NCBI GenBank assembly: GCA_036250195.1
Contig: JAVHZZ010000006.1
Location: forward strand, 168,908,424-168,972,423
Length of the DNA stretch: 64,000 bases
Direction of reading: 5' to 3'
From: Mixophyes australis
Taxonomy: Eukaryota > Chordata > Amphibia > Anura > Limnodynastidae
Under the pieces are notes generated by a model, which saw nothing but the letters and a program-made list of their open reading frames with translations, was not told the DNA's origin and made no database searches. Positions 31,146 through 48,145 of this stretch are shown piece after piece; positions within the stretch are counted from its first letter, which is position 1; each line of letters begins with the position of its first letter. Made by a program: the position numbers and the translations under genes.

Positions 31146-34100
31146 AATCGAATCATGATTCCTGAATCATGAATCATAAATCGAATCAAGATTCATGAAT
31201 CATGAATCGAATCATGATTCCTGAATCATGAATCATAAATCGAATCAAGATTCATGAATCATGAATCGAATCATGATTCATGAATCATGAATCGAATCAT
31301 AAATCATGAATTTAATCATAAATCATGAATCAAATCATGAATCATGAATCGTGAATTGAATCATGAATCATGAATTGAATCATGATTCATAAATCATGAA
31401 TCATGAATCAAATCATGATTCATGAATCATGAATCATGATTCATAAATCATAAATCATGAATCATGATTCATGAATCATGAATCATGAATCGAATCATGA
31501 TTCTTGAATCATGAATCATGAATCGAATAATAAATCATGAATCATGAATCATGAATCGAATCATAAATCATGAATTGAATCATAAATAATGAATCATGAA
31601 ATGAATCATGAATTGAATCATGAGTCATGAATTGAATCATGAATCATGAATTGAATCATGAATCATGAATTATGATTTGAATCATTAATCATGAATTGAA
31701 TCATATATTGAATCATGAATCATGAATCATGAATCGAATCATGATTCATGAATCGAATCACGATTCATGAATCATGAATCATGAATCGAATCATGATTCA
31801 TGAATCAAGAATCATGAATCGAATCATAAATCATGAATTGAATCATAAATCATGAATCATTAAATGAATTATGAATTGCATCATGAATCATGAATTAAAT
31901 CATGAATCATGAATTAAATCATGAATCATGAATTTAATCATGAATCATGAATTTAATCATGAATCATGAATCCTGATTAATGAAATGAATCATGAATTGA
32001 ATCATGAATCATGAATTGAATCATGAATTAAATCATGAATCATTAATCATGAATTGAATCATGAATCATGAATTAAATCATGAATCATGAATCATGAATC
32101 ATGAGTCATGAATTGAATCATGAATCGTGAATCATGAATTGAATCATGAATCATGAATCATAAATCATGAATCAAATCATGAATCATGATTCATGAATCA
32201 TTAATCATAAATCGATTCATAAATCATGATTCATGAATCATTAATCATAAATCGATTCATAAATCATGAATTGAATCATGAATCATGAATCATTAAATGA
32301 ATCATGAATCATGAATTGATTCATAAATCATGAATCATGAATCATGAAATGAATCATGAATTGAATCATGTATCTTGAATCATGAATTGAATCATAAATC
32401 ATGAATCATTAAATGAATTATGAATTGCATCATGAATCATGAATTTAATCATGAATCATGAATTGAATCATGAATCATGAATCATGAATCATGAATCGTA
32501 TCATAAATCATGAATTGAATCATAAATCATGAATCATGAATCATAAATCGAATCAAGATTCATGAATCATGAATCGAATCATGATTCCTGAATCATGAAT
32601 CATAAATCGAATCAAGATTCATGAATCATGAATCGAATCATGATTCATGAATCATGAATCGAATCATAAATCATGAATTTAATCATAAATCATGAATCAA
32701 ATCATGAATCATGAATCGTGAATTGAATCATGAATCATGAATTGAATCATGATTCATAAATCATGAATCATGAATCAAATCATGATTCATGAATCATGAA
32801 TCATGATTCATAAATCATAAATCATGAATCATGATTCATGAATCATGAATCATGAATCGAATCATGATTCTTGAATCATGAATCATGAATCGAATAATAA
32901 ATCATGAATCATGAATCATGAATCGAATCATAAATCATGAATTGAATCATAAATAATGAATCATGAAATGAATCATGAATTGAATCATGAGTCATGAATT
33001 GAATCATGAATCATGAATTGAATCATGAATCATGAATTATGATTTGAATCATTAATCATGAATTGAATCATATATTGAATCATGAATCATGAATCATGAA
33101 TCGAATCATGATTCATGAATCGAATCACGATTCATGAATCATGAATCATGAATCGAATCATGATTCATGAATCAAGAATCATGAATCGAATCATAAATCA
33201 TGAATTGAATCATAAATCATGAATCATTAAATGAATTATGAATTGCATCATGAATCATGAATTAAATCATGAATCATGAATTAAATCATGAATCATGAAT
33301 TTAATCATGAATCATGAATTTAATCATGAATCATGAATCCTGATTAATGAAATGAATCATGAATTGAATCATGAATCATGAATTGAATCATGAATTAAAT
33401 CATGAATCATTAATCATGAATTGAATCATGAATCATGAATTAAATCATGAATCATGAATCATGAATCATGAGTCATGAATTGAATCATGAATCGTGAATC
33501 ATGAATTGAATCATGAATCATGAATCATAAATCATGAATCAAATCATGAATCATGAATCATGAATTGAATCATGAATCATGAATTGAATCATGATTCATG
33601 AATCATTAATCATAAATCGATTCATAAATCATGAATTGAATCATGAATCATGAATCATTAAATGAATCATGAATCATGAATTGATTCATAAATCATGAAT
33701 CATGAATCATGAAATGAATCATGAATTGAATCATGTATCTTGAATCATGAATTGAATCATAAATCATGAATCATTAAATGAATTATGAATTGCATCATGA
33801 ATCATGAATTTAATCATGAATCATGAATTGAATCATGAATCATGAATCATGAATCATGAATCGTATCATAAATCATGAATTGAATCATAAATCATGAATC
33901 ATTAAATGAATCATGAATTAAATCCTGAATCATGAATTGAATCATGAGTCATGTATTGAATAATGAATCATGAATCATGAATCGAATCATGATTCATGAA
34001 TCATGAATCATGAATCGAATCATAAATCATGAATTGAATCATAAATCATGATTCATTAAATGAATCATGAATTGAATCATGAGTCATGAATTAAATCATG

Positions 34101-36660
34101 AATCATGAATTGAATCATGAATCGTGAATTGAATCATGAATCATGAATCATGAATTGAATCATGAATTGAATCATGATTCCTGAATCATGAATCATAAAT
34201 CGAATCAAGATTCATGAATCATGAATCGAATCATGATTCATGAATCATGAATCGAATCATAAATCATGAATTTAATCATAAATCATGAATCATGAATCAT
34301 GAATTGAATCATGATTCATAAATCATGAATCATGAATCAAATCATGATTCATGAATCATGAATCATGATTCATAAATCATAAATCATGAATCATGATTCA
34401 TGAATCATGAATCATGAATCGAATCATGATTCTTGAATAATGAATCATGAATCGAATCATAAATCATGAATCATGAATCATGAATCGAATCATAAATCAT
34501 GAATTGAATCATAAATAATGAATCATGAAATGAATCATGAATTGAATCATGAGTCATGAATTGAATCATGAATCATGAATTGAATCATGAATCATGAATT
34601 ATGATTTGAATCATTAATCATAAATTGAATCATATATTGAATCATGAATCATGAATCATGAATCGAATCATGATTCATGAATCGAATCACGATTCATGAA
34701 TCATGAATCATGAATCGAATCATGATTCATGAATCAAGAATCATGAATCGAATCATAAATCATGAATTGAATCATAAATCATGAATCATTAAATGAATTA
34801 TGAATTGCATCATGAATCATGAATTAAATCATGAATCATGAATTAAATCATGAATCATGAATTTAATCATGAATCATGAATTGAATCATGAATCATGAAT
34901 CCTGATTAATGAAATGAATCATGAATTGAATCATGTATCATGAATCATGAATTGAATCATGAATCATGAATTGAATCATGAATTAAATCATGAATCATTA
35001 ATCATGAATTGAATCATGAATCATGAATTAAATCATGAATCATGAATCATGAATCATGAGTCATGAATTGAATCATGAATCGTGAATCATGAATTGAATC
35101 ATGAATCATGAATCATAAATCATGAATCAAATCATGAATCATTAATCATAAATCGATTCATAAATCATGAATTGAATCATGAATCATGAATCATTAAATG
35201 AATCATGAATCATGAATTGATTCATAAATCATGAATCATGAATCATGAAATGAATCATGAATTGAATCATGTATCATGAATCATGAATTGAATCATAAAT
35301 CATGAATCATTAAATGAATTATGAATTGCATCATGAATCATGAATTAAATCATGAATCATGAATTAAATCATGAATCATGAATTTAATCATGAATCATGA
35401 ATTGAATCATGAATCATGAATCATGAATTGAATCATGTATCATGAATCATGAATTGAATCATGAATCATGAATTGAATCATGAATTAAATCATGAATCAT
35501 TAATCATGAATTGAATCATGAATCATGAATTAAATCATGAATCATGAATCATGAATCATGAGTCATGAATTGAATCATGAATCGTAAATCATGAATTGAA
35601 TCATGAATCATGAATCATAAATCATGAATCAAATCATGAATCATGAATCATGAATTGAATCATGAATCATGAATTGAATCATGATTCATGAATCATTAAT
35701 CATAAATCGATTCATAAATCATGAATTGAATCATGAATCATTAATCATTAAATGAATCATGAATCATGAATTGATTCATAAATCATGAATCATGAATCAT
35801 GAAATGAATCATGAATTGAATCATGTATCATGAATCATGAATTGAATCATGTATCATGAATCATGAATTGAATCATGAATCATGAATCATGAAATGAATC
35901 ATGAATTGAATCATGAATCATGAATTGAATCATGAATCATAAATCATGAATCATGAATCGAATCATGATTCATGAATTGAATCATGATTCATGAATAATG
36001 AATCATGAATCGAATCATGATTCATGAATTGAATCATGACTCATGAATCATGAACCATGAATTGAATCATGAATAATGAATCATGAATCATGAATCAATT
36101 AATGAATCATGAATTGAATCATGAAATATGAATCATGAATTGAATCATGAATCTTGAATCATGAATTCAATTATGATTCATGAATCATGAATCGAATCAT
36201 GATTCATGAATCATGATTCATGAATCGAATCATGAATCGAATTATGAATCATGAATCGAATCATGATTCATGAATCATGAATCGAATCATGATTCTTGAA
36301 TCATGAATCAAGAATCGAATCATGATTCATGAATCAAATCAAGATTCATGAATCATGAATCATGGATCGAATCATGATTCATGAATCAAGAATCATGAAT
36401 CGAATCATAAATCATGAATTGAATCATAAATCATGAATCATTAAATGAATTATGAATTGCATCATAAATCATGAATTAAATCATGAATCATTAATTGAAT
36501 CATGAATCATGAATTGAATCATGAATCATGAATCATGATTAATGAAATAAATCATGAATTGAATCATGTATCATGAATCATGAATTGAATCATGAATCAT
36601 GAATTGAATCATGAATTAAATCATGAATCATGAATCATGAATTGAATCATGAATTATGAA
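31145..36660 (+). repeat. 1.37- and 1.56-kb tandem repeats with tail
   Basis: CATATATTG lies at 31,702, 33,069 and 34,631, so the unit appears three times at spacings of 1,367 and 1,562 bp. Each copy also has the words ATCCTGATTAATG near 31,971, 33,339 and 34,892. Two small direct repeats sit inside: a 59-bp one around CCTGAATC (31,161 and 31,220) and a 40-bp one around TTAATCATAAATCG (32,201 and 32,241). From about 35 to 36.7 kb the unit restarts in part and then passes into the ACCATG segment (36,054). All of it is forward-sense satellite. Confidence 0.78.
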
Positions 36661-38050
36661 TTGAATCATGATTCATGAATGTAAACATGATTTGAATCAT
36701 GAATCATGAATCATGAATCGAATCATGATTCATGAAAATCATGAATTGAATCATGATTTATGAATCATGAATCAAGAATTGAATTATGATTCATGAATCA
36801 TGAATCATGAAACGAATCATGATTCATAAATCATGAATAATGAATCAAATCATAAATCATGAATTGAATTATAAATCATGAATCATTAAATGAATCATTA
36901 ATTAAATCATTAACCATGAATTGAATCATGAGTCATGAATTGAATCATGAATCATGAATTGAATCATGAATCATGAATCATGAATCAAATCATGATTCAT
37001 GAATCATGAATCATGATTCATAAATCATGAATCATGATTCATGAATCATGAATCATGAATCGAATCATGATTCATGAATCATGAATCATGAATCGAATCA
37101 TAAATCATGAACTGAATCATAAATCATGAATCATTAAATGAATCATGAATTGAATCATGAATCATGAATTAAATCATGAATCATGAATTGAATCATGAAT
37201 CATGAATTGAATCATGAATCGAATCATAAATCATGAATTGAATCATAAATCATGAATCATTAAATGAATCATGATTCATGAATCATGAATCATGAATCGA
37301 ATCATGATTCATGAATCATGAATCATGAATCAAATCATGATTCATGAATCATGAATCATGAATCCAATCATGATTCATGAATCATGAATCATGAATCCAA
37401 TCATGATTCATGAATCGAATCATGATTCATGAATCACGAATCATGAATCGAATCATGATTCATGAATCATGAATCATGAATCGAATCATAAATCATGAAT
37501 TGAATCATAAATCATGAATCATTAAATGAATCATGATTCATGAATCATGAATCATGAATCGAATCATGATTCATAAATCATGAATCATGAATCGAATCAT
37601 GATTCATGAACCTAATCATGATTCATGAATCGAATAATGATTCATGAATCGAATCATGATTCATGAATCACGAATCATGAATCGAATCATGATTCATGAA
37701 TCGAATCATGATTCATGAATCACGAATCATGAATCGAATCATGATTCATGAATCAAATCATGATTCTTGAATCATGAATCGTGATTCATGAATCATGAAT
37801 CATGATTCATGAATCATGAATCATGAATCGAATCATAAATCATGAATTGAATCATAAATCATGAATCATTAAATGAATCATGAATTGAATCATGAATCAT
37901 GAATTAAATCATGAATCATGAATTGAATCATGAATCATGAATTGAACCATGAATCATGAATCATGAAATGAATCATGAATCATGAATTGAACCATGAATC
38001 ATGAATCATGAAATGAATCATAAATTGAATCATGTATCATGAATCATGAA
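36660..38050 (+). repeat. GTAAACATG-type segment, CpG-spacer rich
   Basis: GTAAACATG at 36,681 marks the same sub-repeat type found at 13,347, 14,353, 21,376, 24,633, 27,223, 28,919 and 48,573. The stretch from about 37.2 to 37.8 kb has dense ATCGAA spacers, CACGAATCATG and a CGTGATTC word near 37,780. It resembles 15.0-15.4 kb and the 536-bp units, and it leads into the 5-kb tandem pair. Confidence 0.72.
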
Positions 38051-41000
38051 TTGAATCATGAATCATGAATTGAATCATGAATTGAATCATGAATCACGAA
38101 GCATGAATTGAATCATAAATCATGAATTGAATCATGAATCATGAATTGAATCATGAATCATGAATTGAATCATGAATCATGAATCATAATTTGAATCATG
38201 AATCATGAATTAAATCATAAATCGTGAATTGAATCATGAAATGAATCATGAATCATGAATCAAATGATGATTCATGAATTGAATCATGAATTGAAACATG
38301 AATCATGAAACATGAATTGAATCATGATTTATGAATCATGAATCAAGAATTGAATCATGATTCATGAATCATGAATCGAATCATAAATCATGAATTGAAT
38401 CATCATTCATGAATTGAATCATGAATCATATCATAAATCATGAATTGAATCATAAAACATGAATCATTAAATGAATCATGAATTAAATCCTGAATCATGA
38501 ATTGAATCATGAGTCATGAATTGAATCATGAATCATGAATCATGAATCATGAATTGAATCATAAATCATGAATTGAATCATAAATCATGAATCATTAAAT
38601 GAATCATGATTCATGAATCATGAATCGAATCATGATTCATGAATCATGAATCATGAATCGAATCATGATTCATGAATCGAATCATGATTCATGAATCGAA
38701 TCATGATTCATGAATCACGAATCATGAATCGAATCATGATTCATGAATCATGAATCATGAATCGAATCATAAATCATAAATTGAATCATAAATCATGAAT
38801 CATTAAATTAATCATGAATTGAATCATGAATCATCAATCATGAAATGAATCATAAATTGAATCATGAATCATGAATTGAATCATGAATCATGAATTGAAT
38901 CATGAATCATGAATTGAATCATGAATCATGAATCATGAAATGAATCATGAATCATGAATCAAATCATAATTCATGAATTAAATCATTAATTGAATCATGA
39001 ATCAAGAATCATGAATTGAATCATGATTTATGAATCAAGAATTGAATCATGATTCATGAATCATGAATCATGAATTGAATCATGATTCATGAATCATGAA
39101 TCATGAATCGAATCATAAATCATGAATTGAATCATAAATCATGAATCATTAAATGAATCATGAATTAAATCATGATTCATGAATTGAATCATGAATCATG
39201 AATTGAATCATGAGTCATGAATTGAATCATGAATTGAATCATGAAATGAATCATAAATCATGAATTGAATCATGAATTAAATCATGAATCATGAATCATG
39301 AGTCATGAATTGAATCATGAATCATGAATCATGAATTGAATCATGAATCATGAATCATGAATTGAATCATGAATCATGAATTGAATCATGAATCATGAAT
39401 CATGAATCATGAATTGAATCATGAATTAAATCATGAATCATGAATCATGAGTCATGAATTGAATCATGAATCATGAATCATGAATTGAATCATGAATCAT
39501 GAATCATGAATTGAATCATGAATCATGAATTGAATCATGAATTGAATCATGAATCATGAATTGAATCATGAATCATGAATCATGAATTAGGAATCATGAA
39601 TTGAATCATGAATCATGAATTGAATCATGAATCATGAATTTGATTCATGAATCATGAATCATGAATCGAATTATGAATCATGAATCATGAATCGAATCAT
39701 GATTCATGAATAATGAATCATGAATCGAATCATGAATCGAATATTAAATCATGAATTGAATCATAAATCATGAATCATTAAATGAATCATGATTCATGAA
39801 TCATGAATCATGAATCGAATCATGATTCATGAATAATGAATCATGAATCGAATCATGATTCAAGAATCATGAATCATGAATCGAATCATGATTCATGAAT
39901 CACGAATCATGGATCGAATCATGATTCATGAATCATGATTCATGATTCATGAATCGAATCATGATTCATGAATCACGAATCATGGATCGAATCATGATTC
40001 ATGAATCATGATTCATGAATCACGAATCATGAATCATGAATCGAATCATGATTCATGAATCATGATTCATGATTCATGAATCATGAATCATGAATCGAAT
40101 CATGATTCATGAATCATGAATCATGAATCGAATCATAAATCATGAATTGAATCATAAATCATGAATCATTAAATGAATCATGATTCATGAATCATGAATC
40201 GAATCATGATTCATAAATCATGAATCATGAATCGAATCATGATTCATGAATCAAATCATGATTCATAAATCGGATCATGATTCATAATTCACGAATCATG
40301 AATCGAATCATGATTCATGAATCATGAATCAAATCATAAATCATGAATTGAATCATAAATCATGAATCATTAAATGAATCATGAATCATGAATCGAATCA
40401 TGATTCATGAATCATGAATCGAATCATGAATCATGAATCGAATCATGATTCATGAATCATGAATCATGAATTGAGTCATAAATCATGAATCATTAAATGA
40501 ATCATGAATTGAATCATGAATCATGAATCGAATCATGATTCATGAATCATGAATCATGAATCGAATCATGATTCATAAATCATGAATCATAAATCATAAA
40601 TCATGAATCATTAAATGAATCATGAATTGAATCATGAATCATGAATCGAATCATGATTCATGAATCATGAATCGAATCATGATTTATAAATCATGAATCA
40701 TGAATCGAATGATGATTCATGAATCGAATGATGATTCATGAATCGAATTATGATTCATGAATCACGAATCATGAATCGAATCATGATTCATGAATCGAAT
40801 CATGATTCATGAATCATGAATCATGATTCATGAATCATGAATCATGATTCATGAATCATGAATCATGAATCAAATCATGATTCATGAATCGAATCATAAA
40901 TCATGAATTGAATCATAAATCATGAATCATTAAATGAATCATGAATTGAATCATGAATCATGAATTAAATCATGAATCATGAATTGAATCATGAATCATG

Positions 41001-43079
41001 AATTAAATCATGAATCATGAATTGAATCATGAATCACGAATCATGAATTGAATCATGAATCATGAATTGAATCATGAATCATGAATTGAATCATACATTG
41101 ACTCATGTATCGAATCATGATTCCTGAATCATAAATCGAATCATGAATCATGAATCATGAATTGAATCATGATTCATGAATCATGAATCGAATTATAAAT
41201 CATGAATTTAATCATAAATCATGAATCATGAAATGAATCATGAATTGAATCATGAATCATGAATTAAATCATGAATCATGAGTCATGAATTGAATCATGA
41301 ATCATGAATTGAATCATGAATCATGAATCATGAATTGAATCATGAATTAAATCATGAATCATGAATCATGAATTGAATCATGAATCATGAATTTAATCAT
41401 GAATTGAATCATGAATCATGAATCATGAATTAAATCATGAATTGAATCATGAATCATGAAACATGAATTGAATCATGAATTGAATCATGAATTGAATCAT
41501 GAATCATGAATCATAAATCATTAATCAAATAATGAATCATGAATTGAATCATGAATCATGAATCATAAATCATGAATTGAATCATGAATCATGAATTGAA
41601 TCATGAATTGAATCATGAATCATGAATCATAAATCATGAATCATGAATTGAATCATGAATCATGAATCATAAATTATGAATCAAATCATGAATCATGAAT
41701 TGAATCATGAATCATGAATCGAATCATGATTCCTGAATCATGAATCATAAATCGAATCATGATTCATGAATCATGAATCGAATCATGATTCATGAATCAT
41801 GAATCGAATCATGATTCATGAATCATGAATCATGAATCGAATCATAAATCATGAATTGAATCATAAATAATGAATCATGAAATGAATCATGAATTGAATC
41901 ATGAATCATGAATTATGATTTGAATCATTAATCATGAATTGAATCATATATTGAATCATGAATCATGAATCATGAATCGAATCATGATTCATGAATCGAA
42001 TCATGATTCATGAATCATGAATCATGAATCGAATCATGATTCATGAATCAAGAATCATGAATCGAATCATAAATCATGAATTGAATCATAAATCATGAAT
42101 CATTAAATGAATTATGAATTGCATCATGAATCATGAATTAAATCATGAATCATGAATTAAATTATGAATCATGAATTTAATCATGAATCATGAATTGAAT
42201 CATGAATCATGATTAATGAAATGAATCATGAATTGAATCATGTATCATGAATCATGAATTGAATCATGAATCATGAATTTAATCATAAATCATGAATTAT
42301 GAAATGAATCATGAATTGAATCATGAATCATGAATTAAATCATGAATCATGAATCATGAGTCATGAATTGAATCATGAATCGTGAATCATGAATTGAATC
42401 ATGAATCATGAATCATAAATCATGAATCAAATCATGATTCATGAATCATGAATTGAATCATGAATCATGAATTGAATTATGATTCATGAATCATTAATCA
42501 TGAATCGATTCATAAATCATGAATTGAATCATGAATCATGAATCATTAAATGAATCATGAATCATGAATTGATTCAGAAATCATGAATCATGAAATGAAT
42601 CATGAATTGAATCATGTATCATGAATCATGAATTGAATCATGTATCATGAATCATGAATTGAATCATGAATCATGAATTGAATCATGAATCATGAATTGA
42701 ATCATGAATCATAAATCATGATTCATGTATTGAATCATGATTCATGAATAATGAATCATGAATCGAATCATGATTCATGAATCATGAACCATGAATTGAA
42801 TCATGAATAATGAATCATGAATCATGAATCAATTAATGAATCATGAATTGATTAATGAAATATGAATCATGAATTGAATCATGAATCTTGAATCATGAAT
42901 TCAATCAAGATTCATGAATCATAAATCATGAATTGAATCATGATTCATGAATCATGATTCATGAATCGAATCATGAATCGAATTATGAATCATGAATCGA
43001 ATCATGATTCATGAATCATGAATCAAGAATCGAATCATGATTCATGAATCGAATCAAGATTCATGAATCATGAATCATG
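38050..43079 (+). repeat. ~5.03-kb unit, copy 1
   Basis: This unit repeats immediately downstream. Offsets to the second copy are 5,031 bp at CACGAAGCATG (38,095), 5,054 bp at GATTCAAGAATC (39,858), 5,001 bp at the CGG of AAATCGGATC (40,271), 5,032 bp at CATATATTG (41,945) and 5,065 bp at ACCATG (42,788). The small swings are sums of 5s and 7s, so they reflect gain or loss of whole words. It contains GGATCG words near 39,911 and a long ATCGAA-rich stretch at 39.7-40.9 kb. The left edge is approximate. Confidence 0.83.
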
Positions 43080-46000
43080 AATTGAATCATGAATCATGAA
43101 TTGAATCATGAATTGAATCATGAATCACGAAGCATGAATTGAATCATAAATCATGAATTGAATCATGAATCATGAATTGAATCATGAATCATGAATTGAA
43201 TCATGAATCATGAATCATAATTTGAATCATGAATCATGAATTAAATCATAAATCGTGAATTGAATCATGAAATGAATCATGAATCATGAATCAAATGATG
43301 ATTCATGAATTGAATCATGAATTGAAACATGAATCATGAAACATGAATTGAATCATGATTTATGAATCATGAATCAAGAATTGAATCATGATTCATGAAT
43401 CATGAATCGAATCATAAATCATGAATTGAATCATCATTCATGAATTGAATCATGAATCATATCATAAATCATGAATTGAATCATAAAACATGAATCATTA
43501 AATGAATCATGAATTAAATCCTGAATCATGAATTGAATCATGAGTCATGAATTGAATCATGAATCATGAATCATGAATCATGAATTGAATCATAAATCAT
43601 GAATTGAATCATAAATCATGAATCATTAAATGAATCATGATTCATGAATCATGAATCGAATCATGATTCATGAATCATGAATCATGAATCGAATCATGAT
43701 TCATGAATCATGAATCATGAATCGAATCATGATTCATGAATCGAATCATGATTCATGAATCGAATCATGATTCATGAATCACGAATCATGAATCGAATCA
43801 TGATTCATGAATCATGAATCATGAATCGAATCTTAAATCATAAATTGAATCATAAATCATGAATCATTAAATTAATCATGAATTGAATCATGAATCATCA
43901 ATCATGAAATGAATCATAAATTGAATCATGAATCATGAATTGAATCATGAATCATGAATTGAATCATGAATCATGAATTGAATCATGAATCATGAATCAT
44001 GAAATGAATCATGAATCATGAATCAAATCATAATTCATGAATTAAATCATTAATTGAATCATGAATCAAGAATCATGAATTGAATCATGATTTATGAATC
44101 AAGAATTGAATCATGATTCATGAATCATGAATCATGAATTGAATCATGATTCATGAATCATGAATCATGAATCGAATCATAAATCATGAATTGAATCATA
44201 AATCATGAATCATTAAATGAATCATGAATTAAATCATGAATCATGAATTGAATCATGAATCATGAATTGAATCATGAGTCATGAATTGAATCATGAATTG
44301 AATCATGAAATGAATCATAAATTTAATCATGTATCATGAATCATGAATTGAATTATGAATCATGAATTGAATCATGAATTGAATCATGAATCACAAATCA
44401 TGAATTGAATCATGAATCATGAATTGAATCATGAATCATGAATTGAATCATGAATCATGAATCATGAATCATGAATTGAATCATGAATTAAATCATGAAT
44501 CATGAGTCATGAATTGAATCATGAATCATGAATCATGAATTGAATCATGAATCATGAATCATGAATTGAATCATGAATCATGAATTGAATCATGAATTGA
44601 ATCATGAATCATGAATTGAATCATGAATCATGAATCATGAATTAGGAATCATGAATTGAATCATGAATCATGAATTGAATCATGAATCATGAATTTGATT
44701 CATGAATCATGAATCATGAATCGAATTATGAATCATGAATCATGAATCGAATCATGATTCATGAATAATGAATCATGAATCGAATCATGAATCGAATATT
44801 AAATCATGAATTGAATCATAAATCATGAATCATTAAATGAATCATGATTCATGAATCATGAATCATGAATCGAATCATGATTCATGAATAATGAATCATG
44901 AATCGAATCATGATTCAAGAATCATGAATCATGAATCGAATCATGATTCATGAATCACGAATCATGGATCGAATCATGATTCATGAATCATGATTCATGA
45001 TTCATGAATCGAATCATGATTCATGAATCACGAATCATGGATCGAATCATGATTCATGAATCATGATTCATGATTCATGAATCATGAATCATGAATCGAA
45101 TCATGATTCATGAATCATGAATCATGAATCGAATCATAAATCATGAATTGAATCATAAATCATGAATCATTAAATGAATCATGATTCATGAATCATGAAT
45201 CGAATCATGATTCATAAATCATGAATCATGAATCGAATCATGATTCATGAATCAAATCATGATTCATAAATCGGATCATGATTCATAATTCACGAATCAT
45301 GAATCGAATCATGATTCATGAATCATGAATCAAATCATAAATCATGAATTGAATCATAAATCATGAATCATTAAATGAATCATGAATCATGAATCGAATC
45401 ATGATTCATGAATCATGAATCGAATCATGAATCATGAATCGAATCATGATTCATGAATCATGAATCATGAATTGAGTCATAAATCATGAATCATTAAATG
45501 AATCATGAATTGAATCATGAATCATGAATCGAATCATGATTCATGAATCATGAATCATGAATCGAATCATGATTCATAAATCATGAATCATAAATCATAA
45601 ATCATGAATCATTAAATGAATCATGAATTGAATCATGAATCATGAATCGAATCATGATTCATGAATCATGAATCGAATCATGATTTATAAATCATGAATC
45701 ATGAATCGAATGATGATTCATGAATCGAATGATGATTCATGAATCGAATTATGATTCATGAATCACGAATCATGAATCGAATCATGATTCATGAATCGAA
45801 TCATGATTCATGAATCATGAATCATGATTCATGAATCATGAATCATGATTCATGAATCATGAATCATGAATCAAATCATGATTCATGAATCGAATCATAA
45901 ATCATGAATTGAATCATAAATCATGAATCATTAAATGAATCATGAATTGAATCATGAATCATGAATTAAATCATGAATCATGAATTGAATCATGAATCAT

Positions 46001-48145
46001 GAATTAAATCATGAATCATGAATTGAATCATGAATCATGAATTAAATCATGAATCATGAATTGAATCATGAATCACGAATCATGAATTGAATCATGAATC
46101 ATGAATTGAATCATGAATCATGAATTGAATCATACATTGAATCATGTATCGAATCATGATTCCTGAATCATAAATCGAATCATGATTCATGAATCATGAA
46201 TCATGAATTGAATCATGATTCATGAATCATGAATCGAATTATAAATCATGAATTTAATCATAAATCATGAATCATGAAATGAATCATGAATTGAATCATG
46301 AATCATGAATTAAATCATGAATCATGAGTCATGAATTGAATCATGAATCATGAATTGAATCATGAATCATGAATCATGAATTGAATCATGAATTAAATCA
46401 TGAATCATGAATCATGAATTGAATCATGAATCATGAATTTAATCATGAATTGAATCATGAATCATGAATTAAATCATGAATTGAATCATGAATCATGAAA
46501 CATGAATTGAATCATGAATTGAATCATGAATTGAATCATGAATCATGAATCATAAATCATTAATCAAATAATGAATCATGAATTGAATCATGAATCATAA
46601 ATCATGAATTGAATCATGAATCATGAATTGAATCATGAATTGAATCATGAATCATGAATCATAAATCATGAATCATGAATTGAATCATGAATCATGAATC
46701 ATAAATTATGAATCAAATCATGAATCATGAATTGAATCATGAATCATGAATCGAATCATGATTCCTGAATCATGAATCATAAATCGAATCATGATTCATG
46801 AATCATGAATCGAATCATGATTCATGAATCATGAATCGAATCATGATTCATGAATCATGAATCATGAATCGAATCATAAATCATGAATTGAATCATAAAT
46901 AATGAATCATGAAATGAATCATGAATTGAATCATGAATCATGAATTATGATTTGAATCATTAATCATGAATTGAATCATATATTGAATCATGAATCATGA
47001 ATCATGAATCGAATCATGATTCATGAATCGAATCATGATTCATGAATCATGAATCATGAATCGAATCATGATTCATGAATCAAGAATCATGAATCGAATC
47101 ATAAATCATGAATTGAATCATAAATCATGAATCATTAAATGAATTATGAATTGCATCATGAATCATGAATTAAATCATGAATCATGAATTAAATTATGAA
47201 TCATGAATTGAATCATGAATCATGAATTGAATCATGAATCATGATTAATGAAATGAATCATGAATTGAATCATGTATCATGAATCATGAATTGAATCATG
47301 AATCATGAATTTAATCATAAATCATGAATTATGAAATGAATCATGAATTGAATCATGAATCATGAATTAAATCATGAATCATGAATCATGAGTCATGAAT
47401 TGAATCATGAATCGTGAATCATGAATTGAATCATGAATCATGAATCATAAATCATGAATCAAATCATGATTCATGAATCATGAATTGAATCATGAATCAT
47501 GAATTGAATTATGATTCATGAATCATTAATCATGAATCGATTCATAAATCATGAATTGAATCATGAATCATGAATCATTAAATGAATCATGAATCATGAA
47601 TTGATTCAGAAATCATGAATCATGAATCATGAAATGAATCATGAATTGAATCATGTATCATGAATCATGAATTGAATCATGTATCATGAATCATGAATTG
47701 AATCATGAATCATGAATTGAATCATGAATCATGAATTGAATCATGAATCATAAATCATGATTCGTGAATCATGAATCGAATCATGATTCATGTATTGAAT
47801 CATGATTCATGAATAATGAATCATGAATCGAATCATGATTCATGAATCATGAACCATGAATTGAATCATGAATAATGAATCATGAATCATGAATCAATTA
47901 ATGAATCATGAATTGATTAATGAAATATGAATCATGAATTGAATCATGAATCTTGAATCATGAATTCAATCAAGATTCATGAATCATGAATCATGAATTG
48001 AATCATGATTCATGAATCATGATTCATGAATCGAATCATGAATCGAATTATGAATCATGAATCGAATCATGATTCATGAATCATGAATCAAGAATCGAAT
48101 CATGATTCATGAATCGAATCAAGATTCATGAATCATGAATCATGA
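43080..48145 (+). repeat. ~5.03-kb unit, copy 2
   Basis: The unit restarts at about 43,080, directly after a word run (near 43,060-43,079) equal to one near 48,120-48,145, where copy 2 ends. Markers in order are CACGAAGCATG at 43,126, GATTCAAGAATC at 44,912, CGGATC at 45,272, CATATATTG at 46,977 and ACCATG at 47,853. This abutting head-to-tail arrangement, with offsets near 5.03 kb throughout, makes a simple tandem duplication the best reading. Confidence 0.83.

Noticed and set aside
39590..39600. TTAGG telomere-like word in GAATTAGGAATC, also near 44,640
   Set aside because: It occurs singly, once per 5-kb unit, and is a one-word variant of the satellite rather than a telomere run.
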